The notes: generated from the letters alone by a model not told the origin. Positions 8,956 to 17,515 are shown, counted from the first letter of the stretch. The stretch: 43,778 bases of DNA from Actinomycetota bacterium (GCA_016179865.1 JACPCJ010000098.1:1-43778), one strand, 5' to 3'. Numbers and translations: made by a program.

Positions 8956-8985
8956 TGCCCGAGAGTCGGGATACAATTCGCGTTC

Positions 8986-9621
8986 ATGTCTGGAACGAGG
9001 GATCGCCTCATCGAGGCCACCGCTGAGCTGTTCCGTCGCCAGGGCTACCACGGCACCGGCGTGAAACAGATCGTCGAGACCGCGCGCGCCCCGTTCGGAT
9101 CGATGTACCACTTCTTCCCGGCCGGCAAGGAAGAGCTGGGCGCGGAGACGATTCGGCGTTCCGGCGCGATCTTCGGGCAGCTCATCGGCTACTTCTACGC
9201 AGCAGGCACCGACCCGGTCGCCGCGACCCGAATGTTCTTCGACGCCGCCGCCCAGACGGTCCATGAATCGGACTATGCCGACGCCTGCCCGATCGCAACG
9301 GTCGCGCTCGAAGTCGCGAGCATGTCCGAGCCTCTGCGCTTGGCCACCGCGGAGGTCTTCGAGAGCTGGCTCACCACGCTCGACACCCACCTCGTGGAAG
9401 CTGGTCTGACCAAGACCCAGGCGAGGAAGCTCTCGGTATCGCTGTTCTCGCTCCTCGAGGGCTCCTTCATCTTGGCGCGGGCGACCCGCGACCACACCCA
9501 CGTGCGCGCCGCCGGCCGCGCGGCGGCCGCCGCCGTTCGTACGGCCCTGGAGAAGCGCGCCACTCGGCGGGCAGACCCCGCTGAGCGCTTCCCCGAGTCT
9601 CGGCGCAGCCCGGCGACGTAG
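8986..9621 (+). CDS. TetR-family regulator (LmrA/YxaF-like)
   Basis: MSGTRDRLIEATAELFRRQGYHGTGVKQIVETARAPFGSMYHFFPAGKEELGAE. Confidence 0.93.
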   Translation: MSGTRDRLIEATAELFRRQGYHGTGVKQIVETARAPFGSMYHFFPAGKEELGAETIRRSGAIFGQLIGYFYAAGTDPVAATRMFFDAAAQTVHESDYADACPIATVALEVASMSEPLRLATAEVFESWLTTLDTHLVEAGLTKTQARKLSVSLFSLLEGSFILARATRDHTHVRAAGRAAAAAVRTALEKRATRRADPAERFPESRRSPAT

Positions 9622-9646
9622 TGGTGCCCTACGTAGTACCCTACGT
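9616..9646. promoter_or_regulatory. Candidate VapBC autoregulatory operator (three ACGTAG/CTACGT half sites)
   Basis: ACGTAG 9616-9621, CTACGTAG 9629-9636, CTACGT 9641-9646, immediately upstream of antitoxin ATG at 9649. Confidence 0.55.
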
Positions 9647-9648
9647 CC

Positions 9649-9876
9649 ATGAAGAAAACGAGCGTCTATCTCAGTGACGAGGTGGTTGCCCGGCTCGCGG
9701 CTCTTGCGCGGCGCGAAGAGACGTCGCAGGCGGAGGTCATTCGTAGAGCGATCCAGCACTATCAGCCGGTGGGACCCGGCGATCGGGATTTCGCACTCGC
9801 GCGAATTGGGGAGGGGCCCGGCGATTCGGTGGCGGATCTCTCGGACGAGGAGCTGCTTGAGGGCTTCGGTTCGTGA
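9649..9876 (+). CDS. vapB: RHH (CopG-type) antitoxin, VapB-like
   Basis: MKKTSVYLSDEVVARLAALARREETSQAEVIRRAIQHY ribbon-helix-helix; overlaps PIN toxin by 4 nt. Confidence 0.88.
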   Translation: MKKTSVYLSDEVVARLAALARREETSQAEVIRRAIQHYQPVGPGDRDFALARIGEGPGDSVADLSDEELLEGFGS

Positions 9877-10295
9877 CCCTGGTCGTCGATGCGGCCCCCC
9901 TCGTGGCGTTGGCCGATCGTCGCGATCGATTTCAGTCAGACGTTGAACGGCTCCTGCGCGACGAACCGGGCGAACTCGTGGTTCCGGCCCCGGTGACGGC
10001 CGAAGTCGACTACCTGCTCGGACGCCGTATCGGGTCCGATGCGCGGCGCGCCTTTCTTCACGATCTGTCCACGGGGCGCTTCACGGTCGCGTGCCTCGAC
10101 CAGGAGGATCACGGCACGGTCGTCGATCTCGAGCGGCGGTACGCCGATCTCGACGTCGGGCTTGCCGACATCAGCGTCGTGGTTGTTGCCCATCGTCTCG
10201 GCACGCGGCGGATTGTCACCTTCGACGAACGTCATTTCCGCGCGCTGCGGCCATTGAGCGGTGGCCGCTTCACCCTGCTTCCGCTCGACGGGTAG
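9873..10295 (+). CDS. vapC: PIN-domain toxin, VapC-like
   Basis: GTG start; MTLVVDAAPLVALADRRD, PAPVTAEVDYLL, DISVVVVAHRLGTRRIVTFDERHF acidic PIN residues. Confidence 0.9.
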   Translation: MTLVVDAAPLVALADRRDRFQSDVERLLRDEPGELVVPAPVTAEVDYLLGRRIGSDARRAFLHDLSTGRFTVACLDQEDHGTVVDLERRYADLDVGLADISVVVVAHRLGTRRIVTFDERHFRALRPLSGGRFTLLPLDG

Positions 10296-10384
10296 GGGTG
10301 TGCAGTGGCGTGAGCGAGCGCTCGCGTATGGGATCCCGGCGTCCCTCGTCGAAGTGCGGCATCCCGTCCCTGCAGGGCTGGGCG

Positions 10385-10882
10385 CTATCGGTCGCTCTGT
10401 GCGTTGACGTAGGCAGCGAGCTTGTCGAGGGCCATCGCCCATCCAGCGGCGCCCGGGGAGTTGTCGGCAATGCCGACATGCGTCATCACCATCTTTGTGC
10501 TGCCACCAACGTGCTCGAGTTCGACGCGAACCTCGGTCGTCGTGGGATGTCCCTCGGGCATGCCCATGTCCGCGGCCGATCGCACGGTGCCGTTCTCGTC
10601 GGACATGGACTCGGTGTAAACGAGTCGCACGTTCTCGACGACCTCGCGGTACTGGCCGGTGAACCACATCTGCATCACGCCGTTCGGGGTTTGCATCTCC
10701 ATGCACACCAGGCGTGTGCCGCCGACGCGCACGTCCATCTGCGCGACGGGAATGGCGGCGCCGTCCGGGCCGTACCAGGCTGCGAAGTGCTCCGGGTCGG
10801 TCCACATCTGCCAAATGAGGTCCACCGGGGCATCGAAGCTGCGTTCGATAATCACGGCGTCCTGGGATCCGTTGTCGGTCAT
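10385..10882 (-). CDS. SRPBCC / AHSA1-family protein
   Basis: IIERSFDAPVDLIWQMWTDPEHFAAWYGPDG...; 4-nt overlap with upstream ArsR gene. Confidence 0.9.
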   Translation of the reverse strand: MTDNGSQDAVIIERSFDAPVDLIWQMWTDPEHFAAWYGPDGAAIPVAQMDVRVGGTRLVCMEMQTPNGVMQMWFTGQYREVVENVRLVYTESMSDENGTVRSAADMGMPEGHPTTTEVRVELEHVGGSTKMVMTHVGIADNSPGAAGWAMALDKLAAYVNAQSDR

Positions 10883-11235
10883 CGTTGGCCTGTCTTTCGT
10901 TGCGGTCGGAGTTGTCTGAGGTATTCGTCCATACGATCGAAGCGGGCTTCCCAAATGGGCCGGTACTGCTCGGCCCAGGTCGAGACCTCCTCCAGTCGTG
11001 CGGCGTCGAGGGCGCACGGTCGGTACTGGGCTCGTTGACCGCGTCGAACCAACCCGGCCTGTTCCAGCACCTTGATGTGTTTGGAGATGGCCGGAAGCGT
11101 TATCCCGAACGGCTCCGCGAGCTCGTTGACGGTCGCCGCCCCTCCTGCAAGGCGAGCCAGGATCGCTCGCCGCGTCGGGTTGGCCAGTGCGGCGAAGGTC
11201 TCGCTGAGCCGTCCCTCGTCGACCGTCATCGTCAA
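10879..11235 (-). CDS. ArsR-family HTH regulator
   Basis: FAALANPTRRAILARLAGGAATVNELAEPFGITLPAISKHIKVLEQAGLV; coupled with AHSA1 gene. Confidence 0.93.
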   Translation of the reverse strand: MTMTVDEGRLSETFAALANPTRRAILARLAGGAATVNELAEPFGITLPAISKHIKVLEQAGLVRRGQRAQYRPCALDAARLEEVSTWAEQYRPIWEARFDRMDEYLRQLRPQRKTGQR

Positions 11236-11419
11236 GGTTTCGCCCGCACTTTCCCGAGTGGCTAATAAACCAATATGGAAAATACAGCGACGTCAAGGGA
11301 CCTGTCAATCGATCCCGAGCCCCTCCACCAGGGCCTGGCATGTCGGGCCCTGAACGTCGTCGCCTCAACTCCACCCCGTCGCCGTCGGGAGCCTCGCACT
11401 TTGTGGCAGGTTCGGGTGC

Positions 11420-11835
11420 ATGAGCGAGCACCCGAACGTCACCTTCGTCCGCAACGGCTTCGCCGCCCTCGCCGCCGGCGACCTCGACACCGTGTTGACC
11501 CAGTGGGCGCCCGGTCTCCAGTACCACGGATCCGACGCTTCCGGCCGGGTTCGGGATTTTGCGAACCGGGACGAGTTCTTCGGAATGCTGATGGAGTGAT
11601 GGCCGCGTGCGACGAGTTCACGACGGAATTGGTCAAGGCCTACCCCGTGGGTGACTCGCTGGTCATGGCCCACGTGCGAGGGCACCGGCGGGCCCGGGAG
11701 ACGGGCGAGGTCCTCGACAACGACTTCGTGATGGCGTTCCGGATCGAGGACAGTCAGGTGACGGCGGGCTGCGACCTCATTGACCGTTCGACTGAGGAGT
11801 TCTTCGTTCGTCTTGGGGCCTCGCCGAGCACCTGA
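11420..11835 (+). pseudogene. SnoaL-like / NTF2-fold protein, frameshifted
   Basis: MSEHPNVTFVRNGFAALAAGDLDTVLTQWAPGLQYHG...FFGMLME stops at TGA 11597; continuation MAACDEFTTELVKAYPVGDSLVMAHVRGHRRARETGEVLDNDFVMAFRIEDSQVTAGCDLIDRSTEEFF in another frame from 11599. Confidence 0.8.
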
Positions 11836-11889
11836 GCGAGCGGGTCTGCGCAAACGGCACCGGGCGAGCTCGATGAATTCGACTGTCAA

Positions 11890-12183
11890 TCAGCCCGCTC
11901 GACGGCCACGGGGTCGAGCTTTCACCGCCTCGAGGACAGCGATGGCCTGGTCGATGGCATCGCGGTCGGGGTTCGTCGCCCGATCGAGACCGTCCTTGAT
12001 CAGACGGCGAGCCACCTGGGAGATCGATTCACCTCGGGCCGCGGCGTGCTCCTCAAGCTGACTGACGAGATCTCCGGTCAGCCGAACCGACAGATGCTTG
12101 CCCTCGGGAATCGGGCCTCCGGGCGGGTCGAGCGTCTCGCCCGTCTGTTCCTCAAGCCATTGGATCCCGCGCGGCTTCGTCAT
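11890..12183 (-). CDS. RHH-like DNA-binding protein (antitoxin-like)
   Basis: HLSVRLTGDLVSQLEEHAAARGESISQVARRLIKDGLDRA; 4-nt overlap with upstream small ORF. Confidence 0.75.
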   Translation of the reverse strand: MTKPRGIQWLEEQTGETLDPPGGPIPEGKHLSVRLTGDLVSQLEEHAAARGESISQVARRLIKDGLDRATNPDRDAIDQAIAVLEAVKARPRGRRAG

Positions 12184-12374
12184 GGCGTCCCCCGCTCGCG
12201 GTCAATCGCCGTCGTGACGATGTGGGCAACTGAGATGACGTGGACGCGGTTCGGCTCGTCGGGAGCCGTCCCCGCGACGAGCGCACGCAGGGTCCTCATG
12301 ATCTCGACCACTTCCGCACGTGTGAGGCGGGCGCCGGTGTCCGGGATCCAAGCGAGCGGGTCATCCTCGGCCAT
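12180..12374 (-). CDS. Small hypothetical protein, first gene of two-gene operon with RHH protein
   Basis: MAEDDPLAWIPDTGARLTRAEVVEIMRTLRALVAGTAPDEPNRVHVISVAHIVTTAIDRERGTP; overlaps downstream RHH gene by 4 nt; operator-like IR at its start. Confidence 0.65.
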   Translation of the reverse strand: MAEDDPLAWIPDTGARLTRAEVVEIMRTLRALVAGTAPDEPNRVHVISVAHIVTTAIDRERGTP

Positions 12375-12404
12375 TGTCACACAATGTAAGACCGGGGTGT
12401 GACA
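12372..12404. promoter_or_regulatory. Operator-like nested inverted repeats
   Basis: CATTGT-CAC-ACAATG (12372-12386) overlapping the start codon, and TGTCACAC (12375-12382)/GTGTGACA (12397-12404). Confidence 0.5.
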
Positions 12405-12462
12405 TCGATTCGGCTGGTTCAAACGCCGTCCGCTCCCACCCCGATCGTCGCCGGGCCCCGAC

Positions 12463-13833
12463 TCATTCGGGCCGGATGTTCTGGTTGAGGTGGAAGGCGT
12501 TGTCGGGGTCGTACTTCGCCTTGACCTCGGCGAGCCGCTGATGGATCTCGTCGCCGTACGCGTCCCGAACGCGGCTGTCGTCCTCGTCGGCATCAATGAA
12601 GTTGACGTAGACGCTGTCGGCGCGGTGCGGTTCGAGGGCCTCAAGAAATCCGCGGGCCCACGCCGTCTCGGCCGCTTCCATCTCTCCGGACTCTTCGGGG
12701 AGCCAGGCGCCGTGGATGATGATGTTGTGGGGGACGTCGCGCCCCGCGTACGCGGTGGCGTCGTGCGGGACGCGGGCCACGGCGCCGCCGAAGTGGAACA
12801 TCGCCGCGTACGACCGCGGTGAGTTGGCGGCGTGCGCGTGAGCGGCGACGACACCGATCGCGTCGTTGGAGAGCCCGGCAAGGTTTGTGGACTTCCAGTA
12901 GTAGTGCCACCCGTGGGGAACGGTGTCGTCGAGGCCCCACTGGTGGGCGACGTACGCCTTCGGTGCGATCAGATCGATGAGCGGCGACCCGAACCCGCGA
13001 AGGGCCTGCACCGCCCGCTCGCCGTCCTCGACGGCGCCGGCGTAGCAGCACGCGACGGCGATGGCGGGCCGCCAGTGCAGGTCCTCGGGGATCACGGGCA
13101 GCGGCGGGATGGTGCACAGCTTGACGACGGTGCCGAGCTCGTCGGGGATATCGGAAACGAAGTCCCGGTAGAAGCGAAGCACGTCGGCGGTGTCGTCGGC
13201 CGCCCAGAAGACGGGGCCGGCCGTCACCGTCGGGCCGACGGGGTGCAGCGCGAACTGGAAGGAGGTGACGACGCCGAAGTTGCCGCCTCCCCCTCGGAGC
13301 GCCCAGAACAAGTCTGGGTGCTCGTCCGGGGATGCCACGACGCTGGTGCCCTCGGCGGTGACCACCTCGGCGGCGAGGAGGTTGTCGATGCTCAGCCCGT
13401 GCTTGCGCATGAGCCAGCCGATGCCGCCGCCCAGGGTGAGCCCGCCGACGCCGGTGTGGCCGATGATGCCCCCGGTCGTGGCGAGGCCGTGGGCCTGCGT
13501 CTCTTGGTCGACGTCGCCCCACAGGGCGCCACCCTGCACCCGGGCGGTGCGGTTGGCGGGGTCGACCCACACGGCCCGCATCGCCGAGAGGTCGATCACG
13601 ATGCCGTCGTCGCATACCGCGGCGCCCGCCACGCCGTGGCCCCCGCCGCGCACGGCGATCTCGAGGTCGTGGTCACGGGCGAACCGCACGGCGGCGGCGG
13701 CGTCGGCGGCGCCACTGCATCGGGCGATGAGCCGGGGGCGCCGGTCGATCGTGCCGTTCCACACGGCTCGGGCCGTGTCGTACTCGGCGTGGTCGGGGGC
13801 CATCAGCTCGCCGCGGAACCCGTCGATCTCCAT
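12463..13833 (-). CDS. FAD-binding oxidoreductase (berberine-bridge/VAO-like)
   Basis: AAVRFARDHDLEIAVRGGGHGVAGAAVCDDGIVIDLSAMRAV, LGGGIGWLMRKHGLSIDNLL, FWALRGGGGNFGVVTSF, C-terminal YGDEIHQRLAEVKAKYDPDNAFHLNQNI. Confidence 0.95.
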   Translation of the reverse strand: MEIDGFRGELMAPDHAEYDTARAVWNGTIDRRPRLIARCSGAADAAAAVRFARDHDLEIAVRGGGHGVAGAAVCDDGIVIDLSAMRAVWVDPANRTARVQGGALWGDVDQETQAHGLATTGGIIGHTGVGGLTLGGGIGWLMRKHGLSIDNLLAAEVVTAEGTSVVASPDEHPDLFWALRGGGGNFGVVTSFQFALHPVGPTVTAGPVFWAADDTADVLRFYRDFVSDIPDELGTVVKLCTIPPLPVIPEDLHWRPAIAVACCYAGAVEDGERAVQALRGFGSPLIDLIAPKAYVAHQWGLDDTVPHGWHYYWKSTNLAGLSNDAIGVVAAHAHAANSPRSYAAMFHFGGAVARVPHDATAYAGRDVPHNIIIHGAWLPEESGEMEAAETAWARGFLEALEPHRADSVYVNFIDADEDDSRVRDAYGDEIHQRLAEVKAKYDPDNAFHLNQNIRPE

Positions 13834-13912
13834 GGTGGTCGCCTCCTCGCTGGCGCACTTGACCGACGCGCTCGCCGGCCGATGGCGTCATCGCACCACT
13901 CGGGACCGTGCG

Positions 13913-13939
13913 TGTGAAGTCAACAATGTGGACTTCACA
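13913..13939. promoter_or_regulatory. Candidate HxlR operator TGTGAAGTC-N9-GACTTCACA
   Basis: Perfect 9-bp inverted repeat in the divergent promoter between FAD oxidoreductase and HxlR gene. Confidence 0.65.
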
Positions 13940-13968
13940 GGCGGGAGGAGGCCCGCGACACTGGCGTC

Positions 13969-14667
13969 ATGCGTACGTACGGTCAGTACTGCCCCATCGC
14001 CCGGGGCGCCGAGATCTTCGCCGAGCGTTGGACGCCGCTGATCGTCCGGAATCTGTACCTCGGCTGTGGAACGTTCAGCGCGATCCTCGAGGGTGCACCC
14101 GGGCTCTCTCGCACCTTGCTGTCGCTGCGGCTTCGGCAGCTCGAACGCCTCGGCGTCGTCGAGTCGGTACCCAAGCCGGGTGGGCGCGGGCGCAACTACA
14201 AGCTCACGCCATCGGGCTACGAGCTGTTCAAGGTTTGCGAGTCACTCGGCGAGTGGGGTGCCCGCTGGCTCGAGATCGCCCCCGAAAATCTTGATCCGTT
14301 CGTCGCGCTGTGGTCGATGTGCAACGCGCTCCGCCGAGACCGGCTCCCGGCTGGACGGGTCGTCATCCGCTTCGACTTCACCGGTCGCGGTCGTCACGAG
14401 CGGTACTGGCTTCTCATCGAGCACGGCGACACCGAGATCTGCAAGGAGTATCCGGGACTCGACGAGGACCTGTACATCACGGCGGAAGCCGAAGCCTTCG
14501 TCAAGTGGCACGCGGGCCACCTCAGCTGGGCCGAGGCCACTCGCGACCGCCGTATTCAGCTCGACGGTCCGTCGCAGCTCGTCCGGGCCTTCCCCACTTG
14601 GAACGCCCGCAGCGCGTTCGCTCACATCAAACCGGTCGCCCAGCCGGCGATGAGCTCGGTGGGCTGA
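13969..14667 (+). CDS. HxlR-family regulator with C-terminal SCP2-like domain
   Basis: YCPIARGAEIFAERWTPLIVRNLYLGCGTFSAILEGAPGLSRTLLSLRLRQLERLGVV. Confidence 0.9.
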   Translation: MRTYGQYCPIARGAEIFAERWTPLIVRNLYLGCGTFSAILEGAPGLSRTLLSLRLRQLERLGVVESVPKPGGRGRNYKLTPSGYELFKVCESLGEWGARWLEIAPENLDPFVALWSMCNALRRDRLPAGRVVIRFDFTGRGRHERYWLLIEHGDTEICKEYPGLDEDLYITAEAEAFVKWHAGHLSWAEATRDRRIQLDGPSQLVRAFPTWNARSAFAHIKPVAQPAMSSVG

Positions 14668-14758
14668 CGGACCGACGGCGCTGGAACGTGCGAGGAGGAG
14701 CGGGGAGACCCTGGGCAGGATGCGCGAGCTCATCAAGGCGGCAGACCGCGACCCCTGA
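14658..14758 (+). pseudogene. C-terminal remnant resembling LLM flavin-dependent oxidoreductase
   Basis: Frame reads DGPTALERARRSGETLGRMRELIKAADRDP*; orphan C-terminus-like peptide with no N-terminal portion upstream. Confidence 0.4.
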
Positions 14759-15217
14759 TCAGCCCTCAAGCGCGGCGGCGAGGCGTTCGAGGGTGCCGCT
14801 CATGGTCTGGCGGTTCCGTTCGGTCCGATCAGCCACCCCGGAGACCTGCTGGCTGAACTCCATGGCCGATTCCGGCCGCAGGTCCTCGCTCCATTCGGTC
14901 ACGCGGCAACCCGATTCCGTCGGCTCGATGCGATACCCCCACGTCGAATAGTGGAACTCCATCATCGAGCACTCAAAGGCGAACGTCCGGCCGGGGTCGG
15001 CCTCGATGACCTTGCCTTGCGAGGTCCATTCGTGCTCTCCGTTGCGGTTGTGGCCGTCGAACGTGGCACCCACCACCGGGCCGTCGAAGCCCTCGTGCCA
15101 CTCGCAGGCGTAACACTCCTCGGACCATTCCCCCATGCGGGTGACGTCTGAGATGGCGGCGTAGACCGCCTCGGGCGGGGCGGCGATGTCACGAGAAATC
15201 TCGAGCGTCTGGGTCAT
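14759..15217 (-). CDS. SRPBCC-family polyketide cyclase/START-like protein
   Basis: MTQTLEISRDIAAPPEAVYAAISDVTRMGEWSEECYACEWHEGFDGPVVGATFDGHNRNGEHEW. Confidence 0.88.
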   Translation of the reverse strand: MTQTLEISRDIAAPPEAVYAAISDVTRMGEWSEECYACEWHEGFDGPVVGATFDGHNRNGEHEWTSQGKVIEADPGRTFAFECSMMEFHYSTWGYRIEPTESGCRVTEWSEDLRPESAMEFSQQVSGVADRTERNRQTMSGTLERLAAALEG

Positions 15218-15263
15218 GGGACGAAGTTGACCACAGGTCGGCGCCCGTGCGCAGCGCGGAGGC

Positions 15264-15964
15264 TCAGAGCAGCCCGCGCAGGTCGGCCTCGTCGGCTTCG
15301 ATGGCCGAGCGGAGTGCCGACAGGGTCCCCGCTCGCAGCCGCAGCTTGCTTCCGGTGTGGGCGTTCCGGTTGAGCCGGGCGAATGAGTTGGCGGCGTCGA
15401 GGGCCGTCGAGAGCACTTGGTCGGCGGGGACGATCCGATCGAGGAGTCCGGCTTCCACACCCGCTCGGGCGTGTACTCCTCGGCGAGGTTGACGGCGCGG
15501 GGGAGGTGCGCAGGGTGCAGCCGCTGCCGGCAGATCTCGATCGCGGAGTGGGGCATGGTGAGGCCGATCGCCACCTCGTTGGCCACGATCTTGACGTCGG
15601 GATCGGTTGGTCCGACGCGGTAGTCGCCTGACAGCACGACGAACAGGCCCATGGCCAAGGCGTGGCCGGTACAGGCGATCACCACCGGGTGTGGGAAGGA
15701 GAGAAGGCGGTAGGACAACTCGAATCCGGTGATGAGCATCTCGACGGCGGGTGGGCCGCCAGCCTGGAGTGTCCCCAAGTGGAAGCCGGCCGAGAACACC
15801 CCCGGCCGCCCTGCCAGCACGACGATCGCGCCGTCGACCTCCGCCCGCCCGAGTGCTTCGTTGAGGGCGGTGAGCATGTCGAGCGACAGGGCGTTGACCT
15901 TGCCGTCATCCATGGTGAGGACCGCCAGCTCGCCGGCCCGCTCGTAGGCCACCAAGTCACCCAT
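15264..15964 (-). pseudogene. Enoyl-CoA hydratase/isomerase, frameshifted
   Basis: N-terminal MGDLVAYERAGELAVLTMDDGKVNALSLDML...RAVNLAEEYTPER in one frame; VEAGLLDRIVPADQVLSTALDAANSFARLNRNAHTGSKLRLR...DLRGLL* continues in another from about 15458. Confidence 0.85.
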
Positions 15965-16141
15965 CTCGCCTCGCCTCCTTTCGCTCCAAGGGCGTCATTA
16001 TCGACCGCCGGTCGGGGCGGTATGCAGGTCGGCGCCCGCGGGCAACAGTTTGCGGAACCCACGGCATGTGCCACCGGCCAGATGTTGCAGGAGTTCAGCC
16101 CCCTCACACTGCGCAGGAACCTGCCAGTTCACGAGGGGGAC

Positions 16142-16450
16142 TCAGCAGCCGAGCGCGTAGCTGATTGCCGCGCAGACCCTGCGCATCGTGTCGTGGCCCG
16201 CCTCTCCGACGTGGGTCGTGAGCGACGCCTGGGTCATGGTGTGGATCCCGTCGCAGTTCACGACTGACTGGCGCTCGAGGCCGGCGGCACGGTGATCGAT
16301 CGGTACCTCGGCGGCGAGGCCACGAAGCGACGTCGTGATCTCCGCCACCGTGACCAGCGAGCGGACGTCGAGCACCTCGGAGCGGGTGAGCACCAGGACG
16401 GGCCGCCGCTTTCGCCCGACCTGTGCCAGCCAGATCTCGCCTCGCGTCAC
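16142..16450 (-). CDS. mazF: MazF/PemK-family toxin
   Basis: MTRGEIWLAQVGRKRRPVLVLTRSEVLDVRSLVTVAEITTSLRGLAAEVPI...SVVNCDGIHTM. Confidence 0.92.
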   Translation of the reverse strand: MTRGEIWLAQVGRKRRPVLVLTRSEVLDVRSLVTVAEITTSLRGLAAEVPIDHRAAGLERQSVVNCDGIHTMTQASLTTHVGEAGHDTMRRVCAAISYALGC

Positions 16451-16656
16451 TCGTCACCCCACGCTTCCGCCTCCGTCCAGAATGCGTCGGGCCGTTCTGG
16501 TCGTCGTTCGTACGCGGCGCGATCAGAGCGGGCCAGCGCTGCCCGCACGGCCGCGGCGACGCCTTCGCGTGCGGCCGCCGAGACGTTGATGCCGAGACGA
16601 CGGGCCTGTTCTGCGAGCGATTCCTCAAGTGTGAACGTGGTGCGCGTTGTTGACAT
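16447..16656 (-). CDS. MazE/CcdA-like antitoxin
   Basis: MSTTRTTFTLEESLAEQARRLGINVSAAAREGVAAAVRAAL; 4-nt overlap with the MazF gene. Confidence 0.85.
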   Translation of the reverse strand: MSTTRTTFTLEESLAEQARRLGINVSAAAREGVAAAVRAALARSDRAAYERRPERPDAFWTEAEAWGDE

Positions 16657-16663
16657 ACCGGAA

Positions 16664-16697
16664 TGCTAGCACCGCTGACTAGCATAGAAGACTAGCA
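16664..16697. promoter_or_regulatory. Candidate MazEF operator with repeated CTAGCA/TGCTAG half sites
   Basis: TGCTAG 16664-16669, CTAGCA 16679-16684 and 16692-16697 just upstream of the antitoxin start. Confidence 0.55.
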
Positions 16698-16728
16698 GTC
16701 ATGGACTGCAACGGGGACGGGTCGATCG

Positions 16729-17451
16729 TCAGGCGAAGGTGAACTCGCGGCACCACACGTCGAGCACGGTCTCGTCTCCGAGGCGTTCCACCGGCCCGAG
16801 CGGGGGCCGCTGGAAGAGCACGAGTTCCACGTCTGACGCCGTGCCGCGCAGGGCCAGGTCGGCCTTGGCGTGTTCCTCGCTCACCACCAGGCCCTCGGGC
16901 GTCAGCCGGATGAACCGCTCGAACCCCTCGGCGGTGTGAAGGTGGAGCGTCTCGCCCGACCCGAGGTGGGGCTTTGCCTCCTCGCCGTCGTTGCGCATCA
17001 GGAAGATCTCGTCGATGCCATCGATCGCCAGCGTGGCGTCGATCGGCTCCGGCGCGCCGCGAGCGAGCTGGGCGTCGAAGCGGTGGACGGCGAGCTCGTG
17101 GGCAGCCCGGCGAGCCACGAAGCGGGCGGACTTGTCTGACGTCACCCAAGTCCACACGGTCGTGTCGGGCGGCGTCGCCCGCAGCTCGCTCACGAGGTGG
17201 CCCGTCAGCTCCTCCACCCAACCGACGAGCGCGTTGCCTTCAGGCGTGTCGGGGAACGGCGGCTTGGGTCGCCCCGTGCCTTCGCAGAGCACGTGCGTCC
17301 ACACCGTGAACGACCCGACATGACGGGCGAGGTCGGCCACGGTCCACTCGGGGCAGCTCGGCACCTGCGTGTCGAGCGGGGTGGCGGCCAGCGCCGCCAC
17401 TATGGCCGCCGCCTCGCGTTCGACGGCCGCGATGTGCTCCGCGTACTCCAC
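16729..17451 (-). CDS. Mycothiol-dependent maleylpyruvate isomerase-like (DinB fold) protein
   Basis: PSCPEWTVADLARHVGSFTVWTHVL, ELTGHLVSELRATPPDTTVWTW, ARRAAHELAVHRFDAQLA. Confidence 0.9.
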   Translation of the reverse strand: MEYAEHIAAVEREAAAIVAALAATPLDTQVPSCPEWTVADLARHVGSFTVWTHVLCEGTGRPKPPFPDTPEGNALVGWVEELTGHLVSELRATPPDTTVWTWVTSDKSARFVARRAAHELAVHRFDAQLARGAPEPIDATLAIDGIDEIFLMRNDGEEAKPHLGSGETLHLHTAEGFERFIRLTPEGLVVSEEHAKADLALRGTASDVELVLFQRPPLGPVERLGDETVLDVWCREFTFA

Positions 17452-17515
17452 GCCGCCAGCCTAAGTGTCGATCCGGCGATCTGGGGGGTGAGGACGGCGG
17501 GGGGAACACCCCGGC

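Noticed and set aside
8887-9759. N-terminal extension of the 585-aa minus-strand ORF
   Set aside because: Runs antisense through the TetR and vapB genes; the true hydrolase start is ATG at 8886
11590-11602. Programmed ribosomal frameshift in the SnoaL gene
   Set aside because: No slippery heptamer or downstream stimulator evident; simple one-base loss explains it
12832-13917. 361-aa plus-strand ORF
   Set aside because: Antisense to the FAD oxidoreductase with well-conserved motifs
15218-15420. SRPBCC-enoyl-CoA hydratase fusion suggested by the single 401-aa ORF 14759-15964
   Set aside because: Fusion arises only because the hydratase frameshift enters the SRPBCC frame; the hydratase C-terminus is found in another frame ending at 15264
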